A stretch of 64,000 bases of DNA from Anaspis maculata (lineage: Eukaryota > Arthropoda > Insecta > Coleoptera > Scraptiidae). The notes under the pieces were generated by a model. That model was not told the DNA's origin and did not search any database. It saw only the letters and a program-made list of their open reading frames with translations. This document shows, piece after piece, positions 34,402 through 47,718 of this stretch; positions within the stretch are counted from its first letter, which is position 1; each line of letters begins with the position of its first letter. The stretch lies in assembly GCA_949128115.1 (NCBI GenBank), contig OX421964.1:33968177-34032176 (forward strand). The letters are read 5' to 3'. Made by a program: the position numbers and the translations under genes.

Positions 34402-36790
34402 ATATGCGAGGCGCCGCTTCGAGCTCAATAAATGTGGTGCATTGTCAGCTTGTACTGAACGTTGCGTGGCCACTTACTTAACTGGAAGATTACCAGACTC
34501 CAAATTGTTGTATGAAGAGATATGTATAATAATTATGTTATTTTGGAAGTTTTTAGCAATAGTTTGAAGGGCTGGAGGCCGTCCTGGAAAAGGGCGTCAC
34601 ACACGCTGTAACTACAACATGTAATTTCCTCGCAGCATACGCTTTCTATACATGAACACAAAAGGTGTCCAAATTCGGCCTGCATTATCTGATACAAACA
34701 CTTGTTGTTGTCGTCATTAATAAAGGATATGAAAGAAAGCAAGGGACAATGGCGCTGTTGATGTGAATACCTGCGTGAATGCGGCGTGAGGCGGTGCGGC
34801 ATCAGGTGGTCAATTGAAATTATTTCAATAACAAAGTCGTTTTCAAGTGAATTCTTTGTTGTTCCTCTGACCGTCAATGATACAGATGGCATCATATACA
34901 GACGCAGCACGAGTTATTCTTATGGTAGGTACGTTAACTCGTTAACACGATTGATAAAGCAGGCGATTTCCAGCGAAGGAACTCGCATTCGAACTCCGTC
35001 CGGTGCAATTTCTAGACTGTCAAATGCACTTTAGTGCCAAAACGGCGAAAATAATCCCAAAGTCCTTAATTCCCGGCATCATTCGCCATCGTTAGGATTT
35101 GATACCTAATCCTCGACTCTCTTCCGTGACGGCATAAATCGCGGCCACCCAACAGATTACGTCATTAATTCCCGGACACTGTGCAATCTAGCAGCCTCGC
35201 ATTTCTTCGCACCAAGAGGCGCCATCATCGGATGCTGTTGCAGCCCTCAGTCTTCATTAATTACGCAGCATCACGGCGGTGCGGCGAAGAATGGTATCTT
35301 CCTGCCGCCGGCGGCACCGGCAATCCGTCCCCGTCTATATCCCCGAAACTATCCCCAAAGTGAATTATACACCCGAGCGCCACAAGTTGGGAAATTATCA
35401 ATACCTGAAAGTTGGAAGAGAAGCGTTCCTCTCTTCCTTGTTTCCTCCCGGGCGCGCACCGCTCGCGCTCCTCTTCTTGTGTCGTCGTGTCGTGTAACTC
35501 GATTTTCAAAGTCGCATATAATTACTTTGGCGTTTGTCGCAGCGTCGTTGTTTGGTCTAACTCGATGGTGCGGGGGCGGTTTCTCGGGGAGAGTTGTTCG
35601 GGATCTCGCAAATTAGGGGCCGGGGGCGTTGGACGTTTCAGGAACGACCGCCGCCGTCGACGACGACGACGACTACAACAAGGCAAAACGAGCTATATAC
35701 CAAGCGGGTCCAAAGTTGCCTTGTCCTAATTGCGCTACTTACATACGGCGTGAGCTCATGCATAAACAAGGAGATAAGTGGGGACGCCGCAGCGTCGCGG
35801 CGCCCCCAGGACATCAGGTCGTTTGGTCTTGAAGAAGGACTTGACCGCGTGGCGGGACTAACGACCTGGTTTTATACTCATAACTAAAACATGTATCGGA
35901 AGGATCGTGGAATTCGAGGGCCGCACCGCCCTCTGCAATCCTCAAAGTTGCGGCCGCGGCTCAACCGATGAGTTAATTTCTGAACACATGACCGCATAAC
36001 AAAAGCACGAAAGTGGTATTTGGGGGAATTCAGGGAAGACGGATTCAAATTCTCTTTCACTTGACGTCGATTTCCAATTTCGCTCGTGTACTTTGTATTA
36101 TCATTGATTGATTTTCTGCATTTCAGAAATATACGGTGAAGATGAAAAAAAATCCGGTGGTTGATACTGTTCCAAAAGTTGTTTACAATAATTATCATTA
36201 ACGTGACATCCAAAGAGCGGCTTATTGAAAATGTATAATTTTTTCCATCTGTTACGCATCTCAGAAAGCCAATATATTGGTACGAATTTGCGTTGGGTAT
36301 ATTTATTTAGACTATTGATAGGCAAACCTTCAAACAAGCACAATTTATTACTGCGTACAACTAATTTCCAACTCAGATGAATTAATTGTCGCATGTGGAT
36401 TAACTCTAAACTCGGATGCTGAACCGCTCATTTATACCCACTTCTTTGTTTCAGAATATTGCAGACTTCTTCCGGAAAAGCTTCGAAGGTTCTTGTTGCT
36501 TCCATTCCAGCATAATATACCACTTTTATTCACGAGAGCTCTAGGGAAGTTCATTGGTTTCGCGAATATTCCAGCAGACTCTCGGTGCACGGTTCCCCCA
36601 CCAATTGTGCAGGTGTGTGTGTTACTCGCGCATCGTGATCTCCAAAAAATTTCACAACAATACTCTTATTTGAGACGAAAAAATGTTCGTTTTTCAAGGA
36701 TGGACTCTTCACTCGACAGTAGTCTGCACGATAGCTCCGAGTGATTTTTCAATAGTTTGTGCCTTTCTTGATGTCTGCTATCTTGTCGTT
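34402..36790. other. Unassigned, partly GC-rich region
   Basis: About 35180-35850 is rich in CpG with a CGA/GAC trinucleotide run at 35650-35680. Several overlapping frames are open on both strands there, which is usual for GC-rich DNA. I find no protein family, splice pattern or repeat. A promoter or 5' untranslated exon is possible but unsupported. Confidence 0.3.
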
Positions 36791-36799
36791 CTTCCAAGA

Positions 36800-39700
36800 A
36801 AAAAAATCGGTTGTGCCACCTCAAAACTTTCCCGACTAGTATCCATAGTATAGGTATATTGTAAATTTTTGTTCGAAACGTCCCTTTGGGTGGGAGTTAA
36901 AATTAAAATAAAATGTTGAAAATAATTTGTAGGAAATTGAAAATTTTTTCAGGAAAATGTGAATGTTCCGGGAAAAACCTCAAATCTCATTCCAAATCAA
37001 CTTATTTTAGGAATTGTCAATTGGGGCTCCACTTTAATCTCCAACATTCAAGTCTGGTCTCGGAAACCCAGGCCGGTTTAACATTTTCAACCAGAAAATT
37101 CCTGGGAAATTGAGAAAAAAAGTTGGAAAATGATCAAGTTACCTCTACTTTGAAAAAAAATCGGTTGTATCACTCCAAAACTTCCCCGACGAGTAGCAAG
37201 GAACGCGGATGGAAATTTTATTATGAAATGATGTCCCTTCGGGTGAGAAGTTAGAGGAAAAGATTGAAGAATTGAGATATTTTCTCTAATAAGGGATTCA
37301 TTTAGAGCTACATCATTTTGAGTCTGGTCTCGATAAGCTAGGTCGGTGAATTTTGAAGCGGAAAACTCTCGAGAAACTTGAAGAATTTTAAGAGAAATTG
37401 TCTAGAAATGTTCAAGAATCAATTACCCTTTGTTTAAAAAACGTTAGTATAAATCTGTTCACAAGCTAAAAATTAGAAATTTGCAGGTTCTCATTAGGAA
37501 CCCAATAATGTAGAGAGCAAAGCGAGTGAGGCAGTCAGACGCATGGATAGAAGTGAACGATCTGAAACTGGCACCACAGAAAGATTTGAAATGATTTTCA
37601 GGAAATCGAAAATTTTGAAAATTTGAATTTTCTGGGAAAACTTCGAATTTTTTCCCTGATAATCTTATCATGATGATCGTCAATTACGGCTACACTTTGA
37701 GCTCCATCATGTCAATTACGGCTACACATTGAGCTCCATCATTCAAATCTGATTTCGATAACCCAGGCCTGATTTACATTTTCAACATGGGAATTCTTGG
37801 GAAATTCAGAAGAAGAAGACAATTATTGGAAAATAATCACGAGTCAGTAGCCTCTTGTTTGAAAAAAAAAGGTGAAAATCTGTTCACGGGATAAAAAGTT
37901 GGAAAATTTGCGGTTTTTCTGAGATGAAAACTCGGAAACCGTGAGTCCGATTTCGAAAATTTTCTTTCCAAAAATCAATTTGATCTTTTCTCCAACTTTT
38001 ATTCTCAGCATGTCTGCACCTAAAATGTATGGGTATTTTGTGGGGCACACCGCATGTCAAAGCTGGCATTACAGTTTTTTCAAATTCACGGAATATGTAT
38101 ACAAATTTTATTTTGAAAAAATTACCGTTAGAAAACCGGAACCGTGCCGATTTTGAAAATGGATCCACACGACGCCCAATCCAATATACTTTTATATCAG
38201 TTTGACTTTTTCGAAAAAAGTCGATCGCCGCGCTGTAATGAATTTTTGAGTGGAGTCCTGCATCAAAGGCGAGTCGTTCTGGTCAAAATTTGGGCGAGAG
38301 GCCCTCTCGGGTGGCAACGGCTAAGAGAAATTCTGAAAATTTATACCGCTCGACTGGAAAATGGTGGAAGATTGCAACTGCAGACTTAATTTGACTCTTT
38401 TGTTATGTTACTTCTCGTCAAATTTGGTCCCAATCCATTTTTTTGATTTTGATTTTGATTTTCAAGATTTTGAATAATCAAATGGTAAAGTTTTGAACTT
38501 TGACATTTTTTATTATTTGACAGATGACAGATAGGGGGAAACTTTCAACTGTTCTGATTACAGTTTTTTATGGGCTTCCAAACGGTATATCGCAAGTCAA
38601 GTTTTGTGAGATATAGGTTCAGTCATTTTTTGACAGTGACACTTCCATTTGACAGATCACAACTAAAACCTAATGGGCTCATTCGACGGTGAAACCATGT
38701 CAGTGTACCAAATTTCAAGTTGATCGGATAGACGTTGCGACTGTTATCGTGGAAGGTTTCAGACAAACATACATACAAACATACAAACATACACACATAC
38801 ACACAGACAGAGATCATTCTGGAAATGGTCTCAATCGTCATAGGGGACCTCAAAACGGATATATCCGTCGAAATCTCGAAAAAAAATTTTTAGCGCGTTT
38901 ACGATATTTCCCTTCTTCGTTGGGTGGTGGGCCGAGGAAGTAAAAAAATGTATAAAATGGTGGAGATCTGTTCAAGGGATGGAAAGTTGTAAAATTTGCA
39001 GTTTTTTCCAGAGAGGAAAATCGAAAACCATGGGTCCGATTTCAAAAGTTTTTCCTCCAAAAATGATTCAATCTTTTCTCCAACTTTCATTCTCAGCATG
39101 TCTGCACCTAAAATGAATATTTCGCTGGGCTTATCGCATGTCGAAGTTTGCACTGCATTTTTTTCCAAATTCACGGAATGTGCGAATTTCATTTTGAAAA
39201 AATTACCGTCGGAGAACCTATACCTACCTTGTCGATTTTAAAAATAGACCTACACGACGCCCAATTCAATCTACTTTCGGTATCAGTTGAAATTTCCAAA
39301 AAAAACTTGATCCCCTAGCAGGAATGAATTTTTGAGTGGAGTCCTGCTACAAAAGCGAGTCGTTCTGGTCAAAACACGGGCAAGAGGCCCGCTTGGGTGG
39401 CAACGGCCAAGAGAAATTTTGAAAATTCATAACGTACGACTGGAAAATGATGGAAAACTGCAACTGCAACCTTAATTTGACTCTTTTGTTGTGTTGCTCC
39501 CTGCCGAATTGGATCCCAATTCATCGGATAGTTTTTGAATAATTAAATGGTAAAATTTTGAACTTTGACAATCTTCATTATTTGACAGATGACAGATAGG
39601 AGGATACTTTCAACTGTTCTGAATACAGTTTTTCAGGGGCTATCGAATGACATATTGCAAGTCATGGTCCGTGAGATATGGCTTTTGACATTTGTTGACA

Positions 39701-41325
39701 GTGACACTTTCGTTTGACAGATAACAACCAGAAACTTTTGGGCTCTTCCCAGAGAAAAACCATGTCGCATACCAAATTCCAAGTCGATCCGGTCAACGGT
39801 TCTGCAGTTATTGTGGAAGATCACAGACCGACACACACACACACAGACAGACATCATTCTGAAAATGATCTTCTTAATCGTCTTGGGGGACCTCAAAACG
39901 GATATATCCGGTGAAATCTCAAAACTTTTTTCTGCACGATTACAATACCCCTTCCATGTTGGTGGGGGTCGGGAAAGTGAAAATAAATTCCGTTCTTTCT
40001 TCAAGGTGACTTTCTTCTTGAGCTCCTAAAATTTTACTCTCCCGACCCGTCCCCTCACTCGGAAGGGGAAGTTATGTGATGAGGCAGGATTGTTTCTGAC
40101 ACGGTAGCTGCCGAACCGTTAACCTGATCGACTTGAAATTTGGTATACAGACAGGGTCTTGCTTTCAAATGAGCTGGTTAGTTTTTAGCTGTCATCTGTC
40201 GAACTGAAGTGTCACCATCAAAAATGACAGAAGGTTTATATCACGAAACTTGACTGTCATTTGAAAGCCCTAAGAAAGCTGTATTCGGAATCAGAACAGT
40301 TTGAAGTATCTCTCTAACTGTCACTTGTCAATAAATAAAAAATGTTAAAGTTTAAAAGTTTGCCATTTAATTATTCAGAATCTATCCGATAGATTGGAAC
40401 CGAATTTGACTAGTAGAAGCAACATAGCATAAGAACCAAATTAAGACTGCAGTTCGAGTTTTCCACCATTTTCTAGTCAGACGTTACAAATGTTTGAATT
40501 TTCTCCTGGCCGTTACCACCAGAGACGGCCACCCGACCGAGTTTTGACCAGAATGACCCGCGTTTGATGCATGACTTCAGTCAGACGCTCTTTCTTGCTT
40601 GAAGATCGACTTTTTTCGAAAAATTTAAATTGATATCAAAAGAAGATTGCATTGGGCGTCGTGTAGGCCTGTTTTCAAATGAGAGGCGGTACCGGTTTTC
40701 CGGCGGTGATTTTCTCAAAATGGAATTCACACATTCCGTAATTTCCAAAAACTGCAGAGCAAACTTCGACATGCGGTGAGCTCCACGGAATATTAATTTT
40801 AGGTGCAGATTTGCTGCGAGTCATAATTGAAGATAGGATTAAATTAATTTCCGAGAAGAACATTTTTGAAATGGAACTAACGGTTTTCGATTTTTCCACT
40901 CTCGAAAAACTGCAAATTTTCCACTTTTTATCCCGTGAACAGATTTTCACCATTGTTTTTGGAACAAGAGATAACTGATGGTTCTTGAACATTTTCTAAC
41001 AATTTCTTTTCCCAATTTCCCTAAAGTTTTCCCGTTGAAAATTTGAAACCTGCTTATCGCCGAGGGCTGACTCAAATGATAGAGCTCAAGAAGAAGCCCT
41101 TAACTGACGATTTTCACAATGGAATTGGAGAAGGCTCCGAGTTTTCCGGGAAATTCAAAAATAATTTTTTGACAAAATATTCAGTTTCTTTCAAATTTTG
41201 CTTGAATCTATTTATCTCTTGAACTCCAAGTGCCCACCCGAGGGAACGACTGAAACAAAAATTCCCGTAGGTTCCTGGACACATACCAGTCGGGAAAGTC
41301 TTGTGTCGCCCACAACAGATTTTTT
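36800..41325. mobile_element. 4.5-kb inverted structure built of repeated modules
   Basis: The left end 'gttgtgccacctcaaaactttcccgact' at about 36810 is the complement of sequence ending near 41325. Near the left end are about three tandem modules of ~350 bp (starting near 36804, 37151 and 37430). They are followed by two 1.08-kb units in direct order (37870-38945, 38955-40020) and a related unit in the opposite direction (40080-40950). No frame longer than 125 codons is present and none has a motif. Ends are approximate. Confidence 0.6.
37870..40950. repeat. 1.08-kb repeat units: two direct, one inverted
   Basis: Each unit contains, in order, 'ctgttca(c/a)ggga', 'tctcagcatgtctgcacctaaaatg', 'cacacgacgcccaat', 'gagtcgttctggtcaaaa', 'gtgacactt(c/t)c(a/g)tttgacaga', and 'acctcaaaacggatatatcc'. 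The CA-rich runs at 38765-38812 and 39828-39848 lie at the same place in units 1 and 2. The inverted unit reads the same blocks in reverse from 40950 to 40100. A fragment occurs at 28600-28800. Confidence 0.8.
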
Positions 41326-41339
41326 TGTCCGGTTGAGAT

Positions 41340-43480
41340 TTTATACCCGAGATATGAGATACCAGCAGTAGCTGGTACCTTAACGAAACTGTACTTGCTC
41401 TTGACAGTTTAAGTATGCATACCTACCCATCAAATCACGACTCGTTCCTTCCAACCAGCGTCAGCCAAGAATGCGTTATGTACTTACTACCGAAATTAAT
41501 TTAATCTGTCTCCTCTCCCTTTCGAACAAAATGACGTATTAGGGAGAGCACGCCAAATTTAAAGGGACCTGTCATCTTACATGACGACGATTTTTTCGGT
41601 CGGTCGGTACTAAGTGAATTACTTTATTTTCGGCGTGCCTTGCGGTTTCCGGCCGAAGACCCGGAAAGCGATACATGCTTCGGCTTTTAGCGTGTCACCG
41701 CAATTTTCGCCGTCCGCGCTCACACTTTTTCATATATGCGAGCTTCGAGATTCTTTAGCGAGACGTCACTTATACAGGGCGACATAAATCCATTTCTAAA
41801 TTATACTGCGATACGTCCTACTTCTGTGTATGAGCATATAAAAAGAAACAAATTTTCCAGCTTTGGTGTCTAGGTATACCTCTAATACATAGACACAGGG
41901 AGGTAAAGGTATACAATTTGTCGCATCGCGCTTCTAAATCATGATGGTGGAGTTCTAGGTGGTTAACGCCTTAAGTGCCGCCATAAATACAGGACGCGGC
42001 ATGGGCCGAGCGGGAATTCAATTCTCAAGAGTAAAAAATAAGTGGCTTAATCAAAGGGAAGCGCGAAGATGCACCTGCCGCACGAGCACCTGCCCGCGAG
42101 TTCTTTACTTTCTTTGCCGTGCGCTCTGGGAGAAAAAGCGAAACAGCGAGCGTCACCATCCCTTGCACAAAGCCGAAGTCCTGAGGCGATACAATCCTCT
42201 TGATCCCAAGACAACAGATAAGCACCCTGAAGAGGGCTTGATAATCGAGTTAAATCCCGATGTTAACAACTCACCGCGGGGTAAAGTCACTCGCGCCTCC
42301 TGTTTTCTTTTCCTTTTTTTCCAAATTAATATAATATCCCGCCAACCAAGGCGATTGACAAGAAAATTCCATTACAGTATACAGTGCCGCCATGTTGATT
42401 GAAAGAAAAAAATGTACAGCCGACTGATGAAGGAAACGCCCGCAGCGTTTCAATTAACGTAATGAATTCAAGCCTAGTTCAACCCTCTGCAGCATAAAAA
42501 ATATAATTTCACAAAGTCAACATCTAGTCAAAGGGTAGGTAGATAGAAACTCGAGGGAGAAGGTGTGTATGTGTGTGTGTGTGGTGAACATTAGAATTTT
42601 CGAGAGGGACTAAGGCGCGTTCCGCGTATCTGATTATCGGAGAGGAGCCGCAGCGCGTCGTAGATGCGAAAGCTCTCTCAACAGATGTATAAAACATTGT
42701 CACTTCCTACCCTTTCGGTGAAGGGTGTCACCCTAACATATTCGGAGCACACATACACACATACATATTTCATGCCCCCGGATCCCTATTAACAGTGAAT
42801 TATGGCTAGGCCACAATTATTCAATTACGCCAGGCACATAAGGGGGTAGCCTGATGCCCTTATTCGGCACATGTGCACCGCCAGGTAAATATATGGACCG
42901 TGCGCCGTGTATACCACCGCCAATGTTTGGTTTCGCGGTTGTTGATTAACACCCCGCATGCCACGGACCTGATGATGACTTCATTGCAAGCACGTTGTCA
43001 TGGCGGGGGTTGAGAAAAAACGCACACATGATGCGACTGAAACGAAATATACCGCCCACCTTAATGCGTTGACGAGTGACAACTGCATCCTTCAGGTATT
43101 CTGGTCATTTATCAGGCAGATGTGGAATTCTGGGCCTCCAGAAGCATGGTTGCATAGGAATAGTTATAATTTATGCCTTTAAAAAAATGTCTATTAAACG
43201 TTTTGAGAAAGAGCGTCTCCTGTAAAAGATCCTCGGGAAAAATACTTTCCGGTTCCGGTAAGGAACACAAGCAACACAGAATTACGAAAAGTTCGGGATG
43301 TCATGAAAAAATCTTCTCAAAAGTGATCCATCATAAAGATTAAAGATACAGCCCTTCAAATTTCAAAAAAGGCGTTTTTCGTGAATGTAGAACTTTCACA
43401 ATTTTAAACCGATTTCGCTTGAAATTTGGCTAGGCTCCTCTGTAACAAGCATCTAGAAGGGGGAATTTCAATTTCTGGAT
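41340..43480. other. Unique region with a GT microsatellite
   Basis: No repeat of this window recurs here. A GT run lies at about 42563-42583. The 147-codon frame at 41959-42402 has no recognisable motif. Composition and lack of repeats fit host intergenic or regulatory DNA. Confidence 0.35.
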
Positions 43481-43489
43481 AAGTTGTCC

Positions 43490-43745
43490 AGTGGCGGGGC
43501 AACTGAAATTGATATTGTCCATCGTTTCTTGTAGTCGACCAGTTGCTTCCTCCTTCCTCCACACTGCTTCCGACGGTCATCACCGCAGTGTCGTTGCTAC
43601 TGTTGCCTTCTCGGACGTTGGAAGGTCGCTGGTGTACAGCAAGTACAGAATCGGGCCCAGTACGCTCCCTTGTGGTACCCCCGCTTTGATCTTTCCCAGT
43701 TCTGAGTACTCGTCCTCCTCCTTAACAACGTACAACGTATTTGAT
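43490..43745 (-). pseudogene. LINE (non-LTR retrotransposon) reverse transcriptase fragment
   Basis: The minus strand reads [13 protein letters not shown] followed by [10 protein letters not shown], the conserved block of Jockey-type and related non-LTR reverse transcriptases, from about 43695 downward. A stop and frame changes follow at the point where the catalytic ADD block should be, so it is inactive. Only this small piece is present. Confidence 0.8.
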
Positions 43746-43820
43746 ATACAGGGTGCTCGGGTCTGGTTATCACAAACTTTGAGGGATGATTCCCCATTGT
43801 AATGTAACGTAGTTTATCCT

Positions 43821-43907
43821 GGTCACGGCACCATTCTGTAGTGTATCTAGGTCACGGCATCCTTCTGTAGTGTACCGCGGTCTTGGCACCATTCTGTAGT
43901 GTAACCC
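43821..43907. repeat. 29-bp tandem repeat, three units
   Basis: 'Ggtcacggcaccattctgta' followed by 'gtgtatcta' repeats at 43821, 43850 and 43879 with small changes. No coding role is visible. Confidence 0.7.
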
Positions 43908-43959
43908 CGATTTCGATGTTTGGCTGCGATCGTCGTTGTTTCTTCCCTTCCCCACGTTC

Positions 43960-45900
43960 TTTACCTTTTACCTTCGTTGTGTTGAGTTCTTACTCGAGAT
44001 GAGAATGTGTCGTTGGGGATGAAGTTTGATTCTTGAATGAAACGCGAAAGAAATGCAAGCAAAATGAATGTTTTATTGAAAATCAATTGCAAAGTTTTAG
44101 ATGAATTTGTTTCTTTTCTCAAAACACCTATTGACAGTGATAAAATGACACAACAAGAATGAAGAACTACAAAACACGAACAAATGAAACAAGAAAAATC
44201 ATTACAAATTATTTAGACAATGCAGGAATTTACAATAATGGAATGAACACAAAATCAGATTAACAAAACAAAACAAGAAATCATGAAACATGTCAAACTG
44301 TCAATTTGATCGCAAAGGAAAAGTGACGTATTCGCTGACAGGCACACATGGGAAGAACACGCCAAAGAAACCCATGCGTATAGCCTGGTTGGTTGCTGAA
44401 AATCCCTTCCCAAATGATCTGAACAAAGTCAAGTTTGAATGAGTTATCATGATGAAGTGACAGAGAAGTCACTCCAGTGATGCATTGATCAAGTCAGCGT
44501 GAAGCGGTGCTTGAACCTCTTCGAAACGTTTGCTTCGTTCACAAGTTATTCACTTAACAACAAAAGGAAACTTTACGCTTGGCAATTTATGTTACACTTT
44601 ACAAACAAAAGAAGTCAAATTGAGAGATAAGTAAACAATTAAGAAACGATCGGTAAACAAGTAGATAAATCAGCCAGAAACAAATGACAAGTAAGCAAAT
44701 GGATAAATCAGCAAGAAACAAATGATAGATAAACAAGTAGATAAATAAACAAGACAGAAATGATGAGTAATAGTGTAGGTAAATAAACAAGAAACAGGTG
44801 AGAGATAAATAAGTAGAGAAGTTGAAGTTGTTCATACTTTTAGTAAGCAATTGGAAGGAAGAAGTATCTATAACGCATTCGCCCGAAATTCCCCAAAAGT
44901 TACCCATCACAAACCCCACAGATACATACAGACATTCAAAACAGAACAATGGTTAGTAAACAGTAATCACATACAAGAAACAACAGTAAATACAAGAAAA
45001 TCGACTCGAGCCAACCTGTGGCCCTCTCTTCGTCGTTATACATAATTTCCCCCCCAAATAAGGAAAGGTTAGTAGACTCAACAAGGCAGATTCATACGAG
45101 CAGGTGGAACCCCCCCCCCAGGACACAGAGAAGCGCGCAAGTCTCTCTTTCCTTCCTTTACTTTCATGTATAACCCGACAATGAACAATGAAATGAGAAT
45201 GAATCATCAAAAGTACTGTTCTCTACTTAGCGGCTGATTTGGGCGCAGCAGAGTTTCTTTTTGTCGTCTTACTGTTTGTGACGTAACTTGTGGAAAGAAA
45301 CAATTCAATGAAACCTCGAAGTACGGGCGATAGCTCGGCCTTGAGGTCACGTCATGAGTGCGCAAAAAAACACACCCACTAGATTTACGGCTGTTGCCGT
45401 CAATATTGAGATCATTTGGGAGTAGATAAATTACACAAAATTCAAAGCTGTGCGAAGCACCTTGATTTCAAAGGGGAAAAACTGTGGGTTATGCAAGCCC
45501 GTTGGAAAACAAAGAGAACAAAGCATTTCGTGTTATGTACAATAATTTTGCGGACAAAATAGGTATCTGAATGCATGATTTGGTGAGTGGGTGGAAGCTA
45601 AAATTACGATACAATAATCAAGGCAAAACTGACCTTGAATACGTGAAAACGACACACACCGGACCACTTAAAATCACGTGTTCTTCACCACAGCTGATTC
45701 TCTACTCTCTCTGCCCGCGGCTGCTGCTCCGCCGGCTTCGCCTAGCGCAGCGCCATCTCCCTCTTTTATCGGCAAACGCCACGAACGTCAACGACAGTAC
45801 CTACTTCAGGTACCATCGTACTCATAAAACAAAGGGGGAATACCACACCATCAAAAATAAAGCCGAAAGAACAAAAAACTAATGGTCCTAAAATGCTTCC
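43960..45900. other. Unassigned region with a GATAAA/ACAAG-rich array
   Basis: About 44630-44810 is made of imperfect 'agtagataaatcagccagaaacaaatga'-like repeats of roughly 40 bp; the 116-codon minus-strand frame at 44599-44949 is a by-product of it. No gene is recognised in the rest, including a C-rich run at 45108-45119. Confidence 0.4.
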
Positions 45901-45910
45901 TTGAAAAGAT

Positions 45911-46713
45911 ACGGGGTGTTGAAGTTGACTTTTTTAAATGGTTTTTTCACCGTAACTTTTGAACCGTTGGACCGATTTCAATAAAATTTGAACCAAAGTT
46001 TAGTCAAATGGGTCTTCATCAAATAATAATACCACAATCCATCAAAAATTTCTGGGGGCGTAGATAATAGAGGACTGTCTCCTATTTTCGCCCCTATTTT
46101 GATCTTCTCTGATTATTTTTCAAAATTGGTTATATTTTCGGATACTACGTTCAATTTGTAAAAAAAAGTTACTCCTGCAAAATTTTGATTGAAGGCTTTA
46201 TTTTTGAGATATTTGGGATTGAAACATTGGAAAACATCTCGAAATCGCCACTTTCCTGGGCCTAGAAATCAAAATTCAAGAAGACCCATGATTCGTCAAC
46301 TGGAATGAGTTTTCTGGGTGGTTAAAGTTGATAAACCACCATTTCCGCTGAGAAACATGAAGTTTTTCAAAAAAAAAAACAATTTAGGCCCTGGAAAGTG
46401 GCGATTTCGTGTTGTTTTCCAATTTTTCAGACCCAAATATCTTAAAAATGAAGCCTCCAATCAAAATTTTGCACGAGCAACTTTTTCTCCTAAGCTGAAC
46501 GTAGAATCCGATAATATCAACAATAAGTATTTTTAAATAATGAGGGGAGATGAAAATAGGGGCGAAAATAGAGGACAGTCTCCTATTATCTACGCCCCCA
46601 GAAATGTTTGATAAATTGTGGTTTTATTATTCACGTATACACGTTATTTCAATATTATGACACAATTTCAATCATCAAAAATTTGACTGAACCGAGAAAA
46701 TACCCTGCATCGT
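45911..46713. mobile_element. About 0.8-kb foldback element
   Basis: 'Gggggcgtagataatagaggactgtctcctatt' near 46048 is the reverse complement of sequence near 46560-46605. 'Cgaaatcgccactttcc' near 46233 likewise pairs with 46390-46408. The centre lies near 46325. The outer ends resemble A(T)ACGGGGTGTT and its complement but are diverged, so the limits are approximate and no duplication is certain. Confidence 0.6.
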
Positions 46714-47718
46714 GTATACACTCCGCGCATGCTGTGTAGGAACCTAATTGCCCCGGTCGAGAGTGGATAGTAGCATCACAGAAGAAAAATTCTGAAAGTG
46801 TTTCAGGACTTACTCAACGTTCAATCGCACGCGGTACTTCCAAAGAAGGGTTCAGGATATGCATTGCTGGAAGGAATTCAGTAATTTCGATTCAGAACAT
46901 TGAAAAAATTCTGTTTGAACTTAGTGTTGAAAATAGCTTACTCTTTGGAATGCCCCTCTTCAAGAAGATACATTATCAAAATTTTGATTCCACAAACGAA
47001 TTTAGAGGATACGAATTTGTGGGAAACAACGTGTTGCACATCTCCTTATTAATTCTTTGTAGGTGAAAATAAAATAAAACCAATTTGTGTGTTCTGCCGA
47101 AGAACTTATTTTTTTTCATCATGAAAAATTCCCGGGACAAGGCGATAAACGTCGTCAATTTTCACGATATATTCATGAGTTTCCTTTTTAATTGATAAAA
47201 CGAACTGATAAGCGGTTTGGTGGGAGCCCTAGCACCTTAAACTTTCAGGAGCCCCCCGAGCCCCCTTCCGGTGAAAATTCGGCGTGGCTCCACCTCTTAT
47301 CTAAGAGAGGTGCTCATTTTGAGTATGTGTACCGAATTTCATGCTTTCATCACCATTTGTAAGGTTCATTCACCTAGTGCCCCCACTACTGCTGAATAAC
47401 AAAGAATACAATACAAATGGGTAAATAAACATAGAAAAGTGAAATTACGAATGCGGCAATGACTAATAAGTAACTAAAACTTGTATTGTGTTCAACTATG
47501 TACAGTTTCAATATGAAATCAATAAATTAATTGAACGTAGAAAATTCTATAAATATGTAGATAATTATAAATATTATATGGTTAATTATTCGACAATTAT
47601 CTGGTTACAGGTGAGTTCAGAAAATACAGATATATTATTTTAGCGTCGTGAAATCGATGTTTGTTCTCAGGCTTCGATATCAAAGTTCAAATACCGAGAA
47701 ACAAGGTACTCTAGTAAA

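Noticed and set aside
34402..36790. Cluster of overlapping frames at 35181-35887, considered as a GC-rich gene
   Set aside because: Frames are open on several phases of both strands, as expected from CpG-rich low-stop DNA, and none has a motif or splice pattern.
41959..42402. 147-codon plus-strand frame
   Set aside because: No family motif and the minus strand is also open over part of it. It reads like translated noncoding DNA.
44599..44949. 116-residue hydrophobic protein on the minus strand
   Set aside because: It is the translation of a tandem 'gataaacaagtag' array, which produces Leu/Phe/Tyr-rich nonsense repeats.
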